In this document: positions 16,889 through 25,606 of the stretch, piece by piece
Layout: every line of letters starts with the position of its first letter
Numbering within the stretch: position 1 is the first letter of the stretch
DNA from: JAMWDF01 sp964645405
GTDB lineage: Bacteria > Ratteibacteria > UBA8468 > B48-G9 > DSTR01
NCBI GenBank assembly: GCA_964645405.1
Contig: CAZYCA010000044.1
Coordinates: forward strand, 1-64,000
DNA length: 64,000 nt
Direction: 5' to 3'
Notes under the pieces: model-generated
Database searches by the model: none
Told to the model about the DNA's origin: nothing
What the model saw: only the letters and a program-made list of their open reading frames with translations
Program-made: the position numbers and the translations under genes

Positions 16889-18817
16889 TTAAATCCAGAA
16901 GATGGAGTTACCTTTCTTTCCAGTGAAAAGGTCTATCACAAACCAGACACCAGCGCAGGTGTAAAGGCCAAGGGGTAATCCGAGGAAGAAATACTTTAAT
17001 TTGTCATAAACCTGGGCTCCACCATAACGGAGGACAAGTTTTTTTATCAGCCAGACGATAAAAATGGAAAACCATAACTGGTCCAGAAGCCAGACCGGAC
17101 CAATCACAAATCCAATAGGATGAAGTGGCCACCAGAGGAATTTCTGTCTGAGAAACATCAAAGCTGCCATTAACACTGCGCCAATGCTCCGGCACAACCA
17201 CCCAATCATATTAGGGCTGGAAGGATTGCGTAAGTGGTCAGTAATGTATTTGTAAGGAGCCTGGGGTCCACCAATAAAGTACCAGGAGTTCAGGTTGATG
17301 CCACCGTATTTGTACGCCAGGCGAAGTTGCAACCATAAAGTGGCGACAATATTTATAATAATGGCGCCCATGATTGCCCAGAAAATAAGTCTGCGGTTGT
17401 TTCTGGCTGGTTCTGTAATTTTTAAACCCATAGCGGAAGCAGCAATGGGAAAAGTGCGCAAATCTGAAGAATAGACATAGGTTAATCCTAATGCTACCAG
17501 TGTGGCCGGCAGAAGGTTTTTAGAACCCCAGGCAGAAATAACCTGCGTGGAGGCAATGGTGGTGGCAACCATTGTAGGGATACCACCTTCACAAACAACC
17601 CGGGTAAGGACAAACCAGATAACAAAGGCGGTAAGCAAGAAACAAACAGCTACCAACCAGGACATCCCTGAATAAACCAGCCAGCCAGCCATAAAAAGAA
17701 AACCCAGAATCATTCCCCAGAAAGCCTGACGATAGGAAAGTATTTCTTTGCTGTCATCCACAGGCTGGCCAATTGCTCCCTGCCAGACACTGCGCAGATG
17801 ACTTCTGGATAGCCAGAGAGCATAAAAAACCATAACCACCATGGCACCCATTCCCAGATGCGCAGAAATGGGGTCTCCAGCACAGCCATAGATACCAACA
17901 TTTTCTGTACTGGTGATGCCGGTAACATTGAAAATGCCCCGGACGACCTTAAAAAGAAGATTGAAGAACCAGAGAGAAAAAGAGATTTCCAGGTTGACAA
18001 AGTAGATAAAACCCATTACCGGAAAACTGATACGAAAAACGAGATTGGAAGTGCGGCGGAAGATGGGAATAGACTGTTCCAGTTTTATCAGGGGGATAAT
18101 TTCCGCATAGTTGTGCAAAGCAGTAAGTGTACCAATCAGGAAGGCAAGGCCAAATCCTAACCACATCAATGGATTTTTGAAGAAAGCTGGTACAAAACGT
18201 TTCCTGGAGGAAGGTGTTTCCCTGACCATTTCTACAGGAAGAATAGTGAGCGGATAGACCAGTTTTTCTCTTTCCATCCATTGTTTACGCAAAATGACCA
18301 TCACGCAGACCATGACAAAGTAAAGAACAAAGATAAAAGGAAGCCACAGACTCAGTGGCTGCAGCCAGGCTTTCCAGGGGATAGCCTGGCCTTTCGGTAA
18401 CCCTTCAAAGAAATATTTAATCGCTGTCTGGTCCTGAGGCACTAATGTTTTTTTAAGATGGGGAAAAATGAATTCATCCCAGCGATTTTCTGCAGAACCA
18501 AAGTAATAAGGAGCAGCAATCATGGGCAAGATTTGACTACCGAATCCCATTTCTGTGACAGAGGAAGCCGCCAGCATCATAGTATAAATGAGAAGAAGTT
18601 CTCCTGCCTGGAAGGCTTTTTCCGGCTGGATTCTTTTCCAGATTGTGTTGATAAGGAAGACCAGAACAAAAAATACAAAGGTGGCACCAGCAGGCATATG
18701 GTCAATTGCCATAAAAGAACTGTGCACAACATCAGCGGAATAGTGGGCAATGAATGCTACCAGAACCGAAAGAATAAACCCTGTGATTAAGGAACGTCTG
18801 GTGACAAATCTATCCAT
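16889..18817 (-). CDS. Large polytopic membrane protein, DUF6785/DUF6784 type
   Basis: 642 residues with about 13-15 hydrophobic helices spread over the whole length, beginning RRSLITGFILSVLVAFIAHY and ending WFVIDLFTGKKG. A conserved cytoplasmic segment RKQWMEREKLVYPLTILPVEMV, and VVCEGGIPTMVATTIAST in the second half, match the family of giant permease-like proteins common in Planctomycetes, Lentisphaerae, Armatimonadetes and candidate phyla. The general architecture resembles oligopeptide (OPT) transporters; a related but distinct protein is encoded at 61616-63601. Substrate unknown. It starts 13 bases after gatA and is followed within 2 bases by rfaE1. Family assignment is from memory and not a search. 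Confidence 0.7.
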   Translation of the reverse strand: MDRFVTRRSLITGFILSVLVAFIAHYSADVVHSSFMAIDHMPAGATFVFFVLVFLINTIWKRIQPEKAFQAGELLLIYTMMLAASSVTEMGFGSQILPMIAAPYYFGSAENRWDEFIFPHLKKTLVPQDQTAIKYFFEGLPKGQAIPWKAWLQPLSLWLPFIFVLYFVMVCVMVILRKQWMEREKLVYPLTILPVEMVRETPSSRKRFVPAFFKNPLMWLGFGLAFLIGTLTALHNYAEIIPLIKLEQSIPIFRRTSNLVFRISFPVMGFIYFVNLEISFSLWFFNLLFKVVRGIFNVTGITSTENVGIYGCAGDPISAHLGMGAMVVMVFYALWLSRSHLRSVWQGAIGQPVDDSKEILSYRQAFWGMILGFLFMAGWLVYSGMSWLVAVCFLLTAFVIWFVLTRVVCEGGIPTMVATTIASTQVISAWGSKNLLPATLVALGLTYVYSSDLRTFPIAASAMGLKITEPARNNRRLIFWAIMGAIIINIVATLWLQLRLAYKYGGINLNSWYFIGGPQAPYKYITDHLRNPSSPNMIGWLCRSIGAVLMAALMFLRQKFLWWPLHPIGFVIGPVWLLDQLWFSIFIVWLIKKLVLRYGGAQVYDKLKYFFLGLPLGLYTCAGVWFVIDLFTGKKGNSIFWI

Positions 18818-18830
18818 AGTTGACCTCCAG

Positions 18831-20267
18831 TTATCTGAGAGCCTGCTCTAAGGCACCAGCTGCTTGCAAAACCAGTTTTTCCTGAAAAGCCGGTCCAATA
18901 ATCTGGAAACCTATCGGTAGGCCTTCCGGAGATTTTCCTGCTGGCATACTTATCGCCGGAAGTCCAGCCAGATTGACGTTTACAGTAAAGATATCAGACA
19001 GGTACATTTTCAATGGGTCACTGCTTTTCTCACCTATCCTGAAGGGTAACTCCGGGGTTGTGGGTGTCAACAAAAGATGAACCTTCTCAAACACCTCGGA
19101 AAAGTCTTTTCGTATCAAGGTGCGGACACGCTGGCCCTTAAGATAATATGCCTGGTAGTAGCCGGCAGAAAGGACATAGGTACCCAGAATTATTCTTCTT
19201 TTTACCTCCTGGCCAAAACCTTCCCCTCTGCTGTACATATACAGTTCGCCCAGATTTTTATAATGGCTGGTGCGATAGCCGTACTTTATGCCGTCAAAAC
19301 GTGCCAGATTTGCACTGGCTTCAGCTGTGGCTATAATGTAATAGGTGGCAATACCAGCCCGGGTGTGAGGTAGAGAGACTTCCTCCAAACAGCCACCCAG
19401 TTCTTCAATTTTTTTCCCCACACGGTTGATACTTTCCTTTATACAGGGATTTACCTCTCCAGTCAAGTATTCCCGGGGTAGACCAAAGTGTAACCCGGAT
19501 AAATCCCGGACAGTGCCATCAAAATAATCAAAAACTGGTTCCTGTACAGATGTAGAATCATACCGGTCAGCTCCAGCGATGACAGAAAGTAAAAGTGAAG
19601 CATCACGAACGTCCCGGGTTAAAGGTCCTATCTGGTCCAGGGAAGAAGCGAAGGCTACCAGTCCAAACCTGGAGACACGTCCATAGGTCGGTTTCAGACC
19701 TACCACACCGCAAAAAGCAGCTGGCTGCCTGATAGAACCACCTGTATCAGAGCCTAAAGCAGCAGCACATAGATTTGCAGCTACTGCAGCTGCTGACCCA
19801 CCACTGGAACCACCCGGGACTCTTTCCTGGTCATAAGGGTTTCTGGTCGGTCCAAAAGCAGAATTCTCTGTAGAAGAGCCGAAAGCAAACTCATCCATGT
19901 TTGTTTTTCCCAGGATAATAGCCCCGGAATCTCGCAAACGTTTAATCACAGTGGCTTCATAGGGAGGTATAAAGTTTTCCAGTATCCGGGAAGCACAGGT
20001 AGCAGGCTGGTTCTGGACACAGATATTATCTTTGATAGCAATGGGAATACCTTCCAGTACCAATCTATGTTTTTCTGGCGAGATTGATTTTTCATCAATT
20101 GCTCTGGCTTCCTCTAAAGCCCTTTCATTAACATGGAGATAACTGTGCAGGATTGAATCCTTCTGGCTGATACGGTCAAGATAATAAGAGACAAGTTCCT
20201 GGCAGGAAATTTCTTTTTTGTGCAGTAATTCCCTGAGTCGCCAGACAGGTAACTCCAGCAAGTCCAT
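18831..20267 (-). CDS. gatA: Asp-tRNA(Asn)/Glu-tRNA(Gln) amidotransferase subunit A
   Basis: 478 residues from ATG 20267, preceded by AAAAGGAGTTT. Amidase signature: catalytic Lys in IPIAIKDNICV, the Ser-cisSer pair in GSDTGGSIRQPAAFCG, VPGGSSGGSAAAVAAN, and GLKPTYGRVSRFGLVAFASSLDQIGP, which is specific to GatA. ILGKTNMDEFAFGSSTENSAFG is also diagnostic. GatA generates ammonia from glutamine for transamidation of mischarged tRNA, normally with GatB and GatC. Neither is adjacent, so the complex must be completed from elsewhere. It lies between the leuC-type gene and the DUF6785 gene, in the rplM-led operon. Confidence 0.95.
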   Translation of the reverse strand: MDLLELPVWRLRELLHKKEISCQELVSYYLDRISQKDSILHSYLHVNERALEEARAIDEKSISPEKHRLVLEGIPIAIKDNICVQNQPATCASRILENFIPPYEATVIKRLRDSGAIILGKTNMDEFAFGSSTENSAFGPTRNPYDQERVPGGSSGGSAAAVAANLCAAALGSDTGGSIRQPAAFCGVVGLKPTYGRVSRFGLVAFASSLDQIGPLTRDVRDASLLLSVIAGADRYDSTSVQEPVFDYFDGTVRDLSGLHFGLPREYLTGEVNPCIKESINRVGKKIEELGGCLEEVSLPHTRAGIATYYIIATAEASANLARFDGIKYGYRTSHYKNLGELYMYSRGEGFGQEVKRRIILGTYVLSAGYYQAYYLKGQRVRTLIRKDFSEVFEKVHLLLTPTTPELPFRIGEKSSDPLKMYLSDIFTVNVNLAGLPAISMPAGKSPEGLPIGFQIIGPAFQEKLVLQAAGALEQALR

Positions 20268-20309
20268 AAACTCCTTTTGTCTGTATCCTGACAGCAACTA
20301 AAAGCCTGG

Positions 20310-21563
20310 TTATAAGTAGTTGCGGGGATCAGTAATAACACCCGTTATGGCTGATGCGGCTACTGTAGCCGGAGAAGCCAGGTAGATAGAAGCGTTCTGA
20401 TTACCCATCCTTCCTTTAAAATTTCTGTTGGCAGTGGAAATCACTGTTTCCCCATCAGAAGGAATTCCCTGGTGGGTGCCAACGCATGGTCCGCAGCCTG
20501 GATTGGTAACACAGGCACCGGCAGAAATGAGTACTTCCAGATAACCTCTACGCAGACATTCTAAGAGAATCGCTCTGGAACCAGGAGTACAGATGAGTCG
20601 TACCTTTGGGGAAACCTTCTGTTTTTTTAAGATTTTAGCAGCAATAGCAAAGTCTTCCAGCCGGCCATTGGTACAGGTCCCGATAAAAGCTTGCTGGATT
20701 GGAGTCCCAGCCACCTCGTCAATATCACAGACATTGTCCACAGCATGAGGTCGGGCTATCTGCGGGACAAGGGTACTGGCGTCAATGTCTATTGTTTTCT
20801 CGTAGGTAGCATCAAAATCAGCCGTTACAGGGATGGCTTCAGTGACATGATGCTGCTTCAACCATTCCAGTGTAGTATCGTCAGCTTCCATGATCCCGCA
20901 TTTGGCACCTACTTCTGTGGTGAGGTTACAGATGGTGAAACGGCTATCCATAGAAAGTTCTTTAATAGCCTGACCCCTGATTTCCAGAGCGCGGTAAATG
21001 GCACCCTCGGCTGTTAACTGCTTGACAAGAGCCAGGGCTAAATCCTTGGCGAAAACACCATCTGGCAAGGAATTGTGACAGACAACATTAATAGTAGGCG
21101 GTACTTTAAACCACAGGCAGCCAGTCATAAGAGCTATAGCCAGATCAGTGGAACCCACCCCGCAAGCCATGGCGTTAACTGCTCCGTAGGTTGGCGTGTG
21201 GCTATCAGCACCAAGGACAAGGTGGCCGCAAGAAACAAAACCTTTTTCCGGAACCAAAACATGGCAGATACCCTCTCCAATGTCAAAAAGGTGTAGCCCC
21301 CAGCAAGCAGCAAAATTACGGATAAGAGAATGGAGAGCAGAAACACCCTGATTGGGACTAGGGCTGTTATGGTCAATAACAAAAGCCACCCTGGAAGGAT
21401 TAGCTACTTTATCAGCACGTAGATTTTCAAAAGCCTTGATGACCAAAGGAGCAGTTCCGTCCTGGGCCATCAGGAAGTCCACCTGGGCGAGAACAATTTT
21501 TGCTGGTTCTGCTTTTATCCCGGCATGGGCGGAGAGTATCTTTTCGGCTATTGTTTGTCCCAT
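20310..21563 (-). CDS. Aconitase-family dehydratase large subunit (LeuC/homoaconitase type)
   Basis: 417 residues, the size of archaeal-type (LeuC2) 3-isopropylmalate/homoaconitate dehydratase large subunits. Visible motifs are IDHNSPSPNQG, LGADSHTPTYGAVNAMACGVGSTD, and the [4Fe-4S] ligands in FIGTCTNG and NPGCGPCVG. It lacks the swivel domain, which should be a separate small subunit (LeuD-like); none is adjacent. The neighbour upstream is a homocitrate/Re-citrate-synthase-like enzyme, so the pair may catalyse two consecutive steps: condensation of a 2-oxoacid with acetyl-CoA and isomerisation of the product. Substrate (isopropylmalate, homocitrate, citrate) cannot be decided from sequence by eye. 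Confidence 0.88.
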   Translation of the reverse strand: MGQTIAEKILSAHAGIKAEPAKIVLAQVDFLMAQDGTAPLVIKAFENLRADKVANPSRVAFVIDHNSPSPNQGVSALHSLIRNFAACWGLHLFDIGEGICHVLVPEKGFVSCGHLVLGADSHTPTYGAVNAMACGVGSTDLAIALMTGCLWFKVPPTINVVCHNSLPDGVFAKDLALALVKQLTAEGAIYRALEIRGQAIKELSMDSRFTICNLTTEVGAKCGIMEADDTTLEWLKQHHVTEAIPVTADFDATYEKTIDIDASTLVPQIARPHAVDNVCDIDEVAGTPIQQAFIGTCTNGRLEDFAIAAKILKKQKVSPKVRLICTPGSRAILLECLRRGYLEVLISAGACVTNPGCGPCVGTHQGIPSDGETVISTANRNFKGRMGNQNASIYLASPATVAASAITGVITDPRNYL

Positions 21564-21590
21564 GGAAGTAAGTTCTTTCTGAAAATATTT

Positions 21591-22823
21591 TTATGGTGTG
21601 ACTGTCAACAAAAGTTTCACTTCTTCTGGATGTTTGGCAATAAAAAGAAGTTCATCGTCTACCAGCGGTTTTTGTTTATGCACATTAGCATAACGTGCCA
21701 GTTCCAGTATTTCTCTTGCTTCTTCATCATCATGGAAGCGCACCTGCAACTTTCCGTATACATTGCGCAGACCCTTTATACCACTGTACTCTCCCAGAAG
21801 AATCTTTCGGCCTGTTTCTACTATTTCCACTTCTCCCCGGCCCAGTTCCTCAAAGTCATAAAGTTCATAATTACGTCTATCTTTCAAAGCGCCATCTACG
21901 TGAATACCTGAAGCGTGGGCAAATGCATTCTGTCCGACTCCCACCTGGTTAATGGGGATAGGAACCTTGAAGGCATAAGAAGCGTAGTGTGCCAGTTTCC
22001 AGGCCATTTGTAGGTTAATGCGCTCGTCCAGCTGGTAGGTACCAGCCATTCCGGCTCCATATTTTACAGCTAAAATCACAGAAACCAAATCAGCGTTGCC
22101 AGCTCTTTCTCCCATTCCGTTAATAGTAGTATTGATATAGGCGTCTACTCCGGCGTCAAGGGCTGCTTTTGCTCCAGCCAGAGAAACAGCCACTGCCATA
22201 CCCAGGTCGTTGTGACAGTGTAACTCAATCGGAATCTGGACTTCTTTAGCCAGTCTGTAGACGCGCTCATAGATAGTAAAGGGGGTGTCATAACCCAGCG
22301 TATCACAGTAGCGGATTCTATCAGCCTGATGTTCCTTTGCCGCGCCAGCAAAGTCTATCAGTTGTTCCAGATCCGTCCGGGAAGCATCTTCGGCGTTGAC
22401 CCCGATTGTTTTCGCCCCCTTTTCCCGGCAGAGGTCAACTGCTTCTGTCATTTCCCTGATTACCTGGCGGAAATCCATTTTACCCTGAAATTTTCCTGTA
22501 ATCATCTGTCTGGATGTGGAAATGGAAAGATTAACATGCTCCAGCCCCGGAACATTTTTAAATGATTGTTCCACATCCTGAGGTATTGCCCTCAGCCAGC
22601 CGCTCAACCGGATAGGGTAAAGAACCTTCTTTTTCGCCAGTTGTAAATTGGCATTGAGGTAATTGATTTCATGTCGGGTTACAGGGAAGCCAAATTCACT
22701 CTGGAAGATACCCATTTTATTAAGATAATAATTAATCATTGTCTTTTCTAACTTGGCCAGTCCCAGATGTGCTGTCTGCACGCCGTCACGATTGGTGACA
22801 TCAATAATATAAATTTTTTTCAT
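21591..22823 (-). CDS. Homocitrate-synthase/Re-citrate-synthase-like HMGL-domain enzyme
   Basis: 410 residues. HMGL-type TIM barrel with DVTNRDGVQTA (catalytic Arg and metal Asp) at the N-terminus, GVNAEDASRTDLEQL, LHCHNDLGMAVA (metal-binding His-x-His) and NTTINGMGERAGNADL. The DVTNRDGVQ variant, rather than DTTLRDGEQ of LeuA or NifV, is as I recall typical of the branch that contains Re-citrate synthases of anaerobes. The LeuA C-terminal regulatory domain is absent. The ATG overlaps the rplM stop (ATGA, 4 bases) and the leuC-type gene follows after 27 bases. Possible roles are Re-citrate synthase feeding glutamate synthesis, or homocitrate synthase for the aminoadipate pathway. Confidence 0.82.
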   Translation of the reverse strand: MKKIYIIDVTNRDGVQTAHLGLAKLEKTMINYYLNKMGIFQSEFGFPVTRHEINYLNANLQLAKKKVLYPIRLSGWLRAIPQDVEQSFKNVPGLEHVNLSISTSRQMITGKFQGKMDFRQVIREMTEAVDLCREKGAKTIGVNAEDASRTDLEQLIDFAGAAKEHQADRIRYCDTLGYDTPFTIYERVYRLAKEVQIPIELHCHNDLGMAVAVSLAGAKAALDAGVDAYINTTINGMGERAGNADLVSVILAVKYGAGMAGTYQLDERINLQMAWKLAHYASYAFKVPIPINQVGVGQNAFAHASGIHVDGALKDRRNYELYDFEELGRGEVEIVETGRKILLGEYSGIKGLRNVYGKLQVRFHDDEEAREILELARYANVHKQKPLVDDELLFIAKHPEEVKLLLTVTP

Positions 22824-23266
22824 TTTCTACCCCATGTTTTTAATGGCTCGGGATTTTGTGCCTGGTGCGGATACTGGTTTCCGCGATATACCTTTAATTT
22901 TTTTATCATCCGCCTGCCGAGAGCGTTTTTCGGAAGCATTCCTTTGACTGCCAGTTCAATTACTTTCTCTGGCTTTTTCTGCAGCATCGTAAAAAGAGAA
23001 ACTTCTTTTAATCCTCCTAAATAACCACTGTGGCGGTAATACTTTTTGTCTGCCAGTTTTTGTCCTGTCACCCTTATCTTCTCGGCGTTAATCACCACTA
23101 CAAAATCACCTGTATCCTGGTGGGGGGACCAGGTAGCTTTATTCTTTCCCATAAGCAGACAGGCTATTCTACTGGCCAGTCTTCCTAAGATACAATTTTC
23201 CGCATCAACAAGATACCATTTTCTTTTAATCTCTTTGTCTTTTATCCTCGGTGTTTTAACTGCCAT
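22820..23266 (-). CDS. rplM: 50S ribosomal protein L13
   Basis: 148 residues from ATG 23266, placed 4 bases after GGAGG; an ATG immediately before it would be too close. Core motifs are KWYLVDAENCILGRLASRIA, HQDTGDFVVVINAEKI, RVTGQK and YYRHSGYLGGLKEVSL, then AVKGMLPKNALGRRM and YRGNQYPHQAQNPE. L13 binds 23S rRNA early in 50S assembly. In most bacteria rpsI (S9) follows directly; here the next gene is the citrate/homocitrate-synthase-like gene, overlapping by 4 bases. Transcription is expected from the consensus promoter at 23327-23355, with a hairpin in the leader. Confidence 0.96.
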   Translation of the reverse strand: MAVKTPRIKDKEIKRKWYLVDAENCILGRLASRIACLLMGKNKATWSPHQDTGDFVVVINAEKIRVTGQKLADKKYYRHSGYLGGLKEVSLFTMLQKKPEKVIELAVKGMLPKNALGRRMIKKLKVYRGNQYPHQAQNPEPLKTWGRK

Positions 23267-23294
23267 CATCCCTCCTGGTATTACCAAGCAGAAA

Positions 23295-23311
23295 GCTTCA
23301 ATCCTTGAAGC
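23295..23311 (-). promoter_or_regulatory. Leader hairpin upstream of rplM
   Basis: A perfect inverted repeat GCTTCAA-3 nt-TTGAAGC lies between the predicted transcription start (about 23320) and the ribosome site. The stem has 7 pairs and no following U-tract, so it is not a terminator. A place for autogenous control by L13 is possible, since E. coli rplM is autoregulated through its leader; this is inference. Confidence 0.45.
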
Positions 23312-23326
23312 AACCTGCTGCCATAG

Positions 23327-23355
23327 ATTATACTGGCATAATTATGCAGTGTCAA
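23327..23355 (-). promoter_or_regulatory. Consensus sigma-70 promoter for the rplM operon
   Basis: TTGACA (23350-23355), exactly 17 bases, TATAAT (23327-23332): both hexamers match consensus fully. On the opposite strand TTGAAG (23305-23310), 18 bases, TATACT (23329-23334) could serve the rightward gene at 23400, so the two promoters would overlap face to face at the TATA region. Confidence 0.8.
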
Positions 23356-23399
23356 AGGCTTATTTTTTATAACCGGCACAGAAACAAAAAAGGAGAAGA

Positions 23400-25604
23400 A
23401 TGAAGATGGATATTTCAGTGCGAGATTATCTCCTGCTACTGGGGAAGTGGTTTTCTTCTGCGGAAAAATATCTTTATTCTCCGCCGGGCCGCCCTGACCT
23501 TCTCTGTTATGGAACAGGTTATGATGGCTGGGGAGTTCAGACCAACCAGAAAGCCATGGTTGCCTATGCTGTGGTGGCAGCTGACCCTGATGGAGAAGAG
23601 GAAGCAGGAGGTTTTTCACGGGAAGAGTTGCGGGAAAAGGCATTAAGGATGTTACGTTTTTCTTTATCCAGTCATCTGGAAGGTGATTACCACTGTCTGG
23701 ATGGTAGAAAGTGGGGGCATACCTGGATCAGTGTTCTTGGTCTGGAAAGGATGATGCCTGGACTGGAAATTCTGAAGGATTACCTCACTGAATCAGACAG
23801 ACTTCTACTGCGCAAGGTGCTGCTGTCTGAAGCTGACTGGCTTTTGCACCATTACGAAATCAAAGCCGGTCTGGTGGAAAACAATAGACCGGAAAGCAAC
23901 CTCTGGAATGGCTGCTTTCTTCACCGGGTAGCCCGTCTTTATCCGGACCATCCCGCAGCCAGTCAGTATCGGGAGAAGGGGACCTGTTTTTTAATTAATG
24001 GTATATCTTTACCGCAGGATGCCAGTTCCGAAGAAGAAGTTGAAGGTAGAAAAGTGAAAGACTGGTTTGTGGGGGCTAATTTCTTTGAAAGTTATGCCTG
24101 TAACCACCATGGTTATTTGAATGTAGGTTATATGGTTATCTGTCTTTCCCAGGTAGCCTTACTGCATTTTTCCTGCCGTTTAGCAGGGTGGGATGCTCCA
24201 GTGGCTCTCTACAGGCATGTTCCTGAGTTATGGTGCCTGGTAAAGACTTTTACCTTTCCTGATGGTCGTCTTCTCCGGATAGGCGGGGATACCAGAATTC
24301 GTTATTGCTACTGTCAGGATTACTGTATTCCGACCTGGCTTCTCGCACAGGATTACCTAAATGATAGCCAGGCTGGCCTTCTGGAAGCAAACTGGTTGAA
24401 GATTGTTAAAGATGAAGTGCAGGCAAACGGGGATGGCTCCTTTCTGAAAAAAAGATGCCGGGGCCTGGAAGCAGTTTCTCCTCTGTATTACACCAGACTG
24501 GAAGCAGATAGAGCGGTCAGTCTTTCTATGGCTGCTTACTGGCGTCGTCACCTGAGGATAGAAGGGAAAAGAAAAATAGAGAGTCTCCGGGAATGGTTTG
24601 ATAGCTACCACGGCGCCTGTTTCCAGAAAGGAGAAAAGAGAGTAGTCTCTTTTTGCTGGCAGGCTGCCCAGCCTCCGCAGATTCTCTGTCTTCCTGTAGA
24701 TGGGAGTAATCTGGCGGAGTGGCGGGAAAATCTTGCCGGAAGAGTTTTCAGTCTGGCTCGTTACCACAGCCAGCAGGTCCAGCAACACCAGGAACACCTT
24801 TTCCCCGGAGGTTTTCTTGTCACCGGACATACCACAACTCTGGCTTCCTCTTTTCCTGGGGAAGGCCAGCAGGATAGGCCAGTAAGCAGTGGCTATCTGG
24901 TAGTAGCTGCTTTACCGGATGACTGCAGTCTTCTGGTGATGCAAAGGCAGGTTTCCTGTAGCCGGGAATACTTCAGTCTCGTCCAGGGTTTACTGCTTAA
25001 TGTTCCGAATGACATTTTCAACCGGGGAAGACGGCTGTATTATGCGGAAAGCGGAAAGTATGAAGTTTATAGTGGGACAGGAGAAAGAAAAATAGTGAAT
25101 TTTAACTCCTCCTGGTTAAACATAGATGACAGACTGTCTCTCTTTTTGATTTATGGAGGGCAATCTCTTTATCTATATCAATCTGGTCAGCGTCAGGCGG
25201 GTTTACTTCTGGGACAGTACGAAGCGCAAGTCATAGAGACCGGACTGGCTGTGGATGAGATTTGTTATCCCTGCTGGTTAGAAACAACTTCTGTGGATGA
25301 AGGAACCTTACTTTATGACCTGGGGGTACTAATTCAGGTAGGTATTTCTCACCAGCAGACTGCCAGGATGGCTAAAAAAGGTATCTCTGCGGGAAGGAAT
25401 TTACCGGAAGGGATAAGAAAAATAAAGGTGTTAGGAGCTGACGGTTTCTGGTACTTACTTGTTGCTAATTTCGAAAAAAAGGATTTTTATCTACCCCTGG
25501 AGATTTTTCATCAGGGCAAGATTCTCAGTTTAACTGAGAACAAGATAGTTTCTGCAGTTGAACTTAAACAGGGACAGGCCTTTCTTTTTCGTCTGGAAAG
25601 CTAA
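23400..25604 (+). CDS. Putative alpha/alpha-toroid polysaccharide-degrading protein (heparinase II/III-like)
   Basis: 734 residues, no signal peptide. The first half is helical with patterns of toroid lyases: TNQKAMVAYAVVA, RKWGHTWISVLGLERM, ENNRPESNLWNGCFL and FFESYACNHHGYLNVGYMV, where the Asn/His/Tyr cluster (NHHGY) resembles catalytic clusters in polysaccharide lyases. FTFPDGRLLRIGGDTR is reminiscent of heparinase II/III proteins, and the second half is a beta-sandwich. I cannot assign a CAZy family. AAAAAGGAGAAGA precedes the ATG. Two bases separate it from an MFS transporter, so a lyase plus uptake pair for an oligosaccharide is a reasonable inference; a cytoplasmic location would mean it acts on imported fragments. 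Confidence 0.6.
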   Translation: MKMDISVRDYLLLLGKWFSSAEKYLYSPPGRPDLLCYGTGYDGWGVQTNQKAMVAYAVVAADPDGEEEAGGFSREELREKALRMLRFSLSSHLEGDYHCLDGRKWGHTWISVLGLERMMPGLEILKDYLTESDRLLLRKVLLSEADWLLHHYEIKAGLVENNRPESNLWNGCFLHRVARLYPDHPAASQYREKGTCFLINGISLPQDASSEEEVEGRKVKDWFVGANFFESYACNHHGYLNVGYMVICLSQVALLHFSCRLAGWDAPVALYRHVPELWCLVKTFTFPDGRLLRIGGDTRIRYCYCQDYCIPTWLLAQDYLNDSQAGLLEANWLKIVKDEVQANGDGSFLKKRCRGLEAVSPLYYTRLEADRAVSLSMAAYWRRHLRIEGKRKIESLREWFDSYHGACFQKGEKRVVSFCWQAAQPPQILCLPVDGSNLAEWRENLAGRVFSLARYHSQQVQQHQEHLFPGGFLVTGHTTTLASSFPGEGQQDRPVSSGYLVVAALPDDCSLLVMQRQVSCSREYFSLVQGLLLNVPNDIFNRGRRLYYAESGKYEVYSGTGERKIVNFNSSWLNIDDRLSLFLIYGGQSLYLYQSGQRQAGLLLGQYEAQVIETGLAVDEICYPCWLETTSVDEGTLLYDLGVLIQVGISHQQTARMAKKGISAGRNLPEGIRKIKVLGADGFWYLLVANFEKKDFYLPLEIFHQGKILSLTENKIVSAVELKQGQAFLFRLES

Positions 25605-25606
25605 AA

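Noticed and set aside
24357..24830. 157-codon open frame antisense to the toroid protein
   Set aside because: It lies wholly within a well-supported gene on the other strand, has no ribosome site and no recognisable domain.
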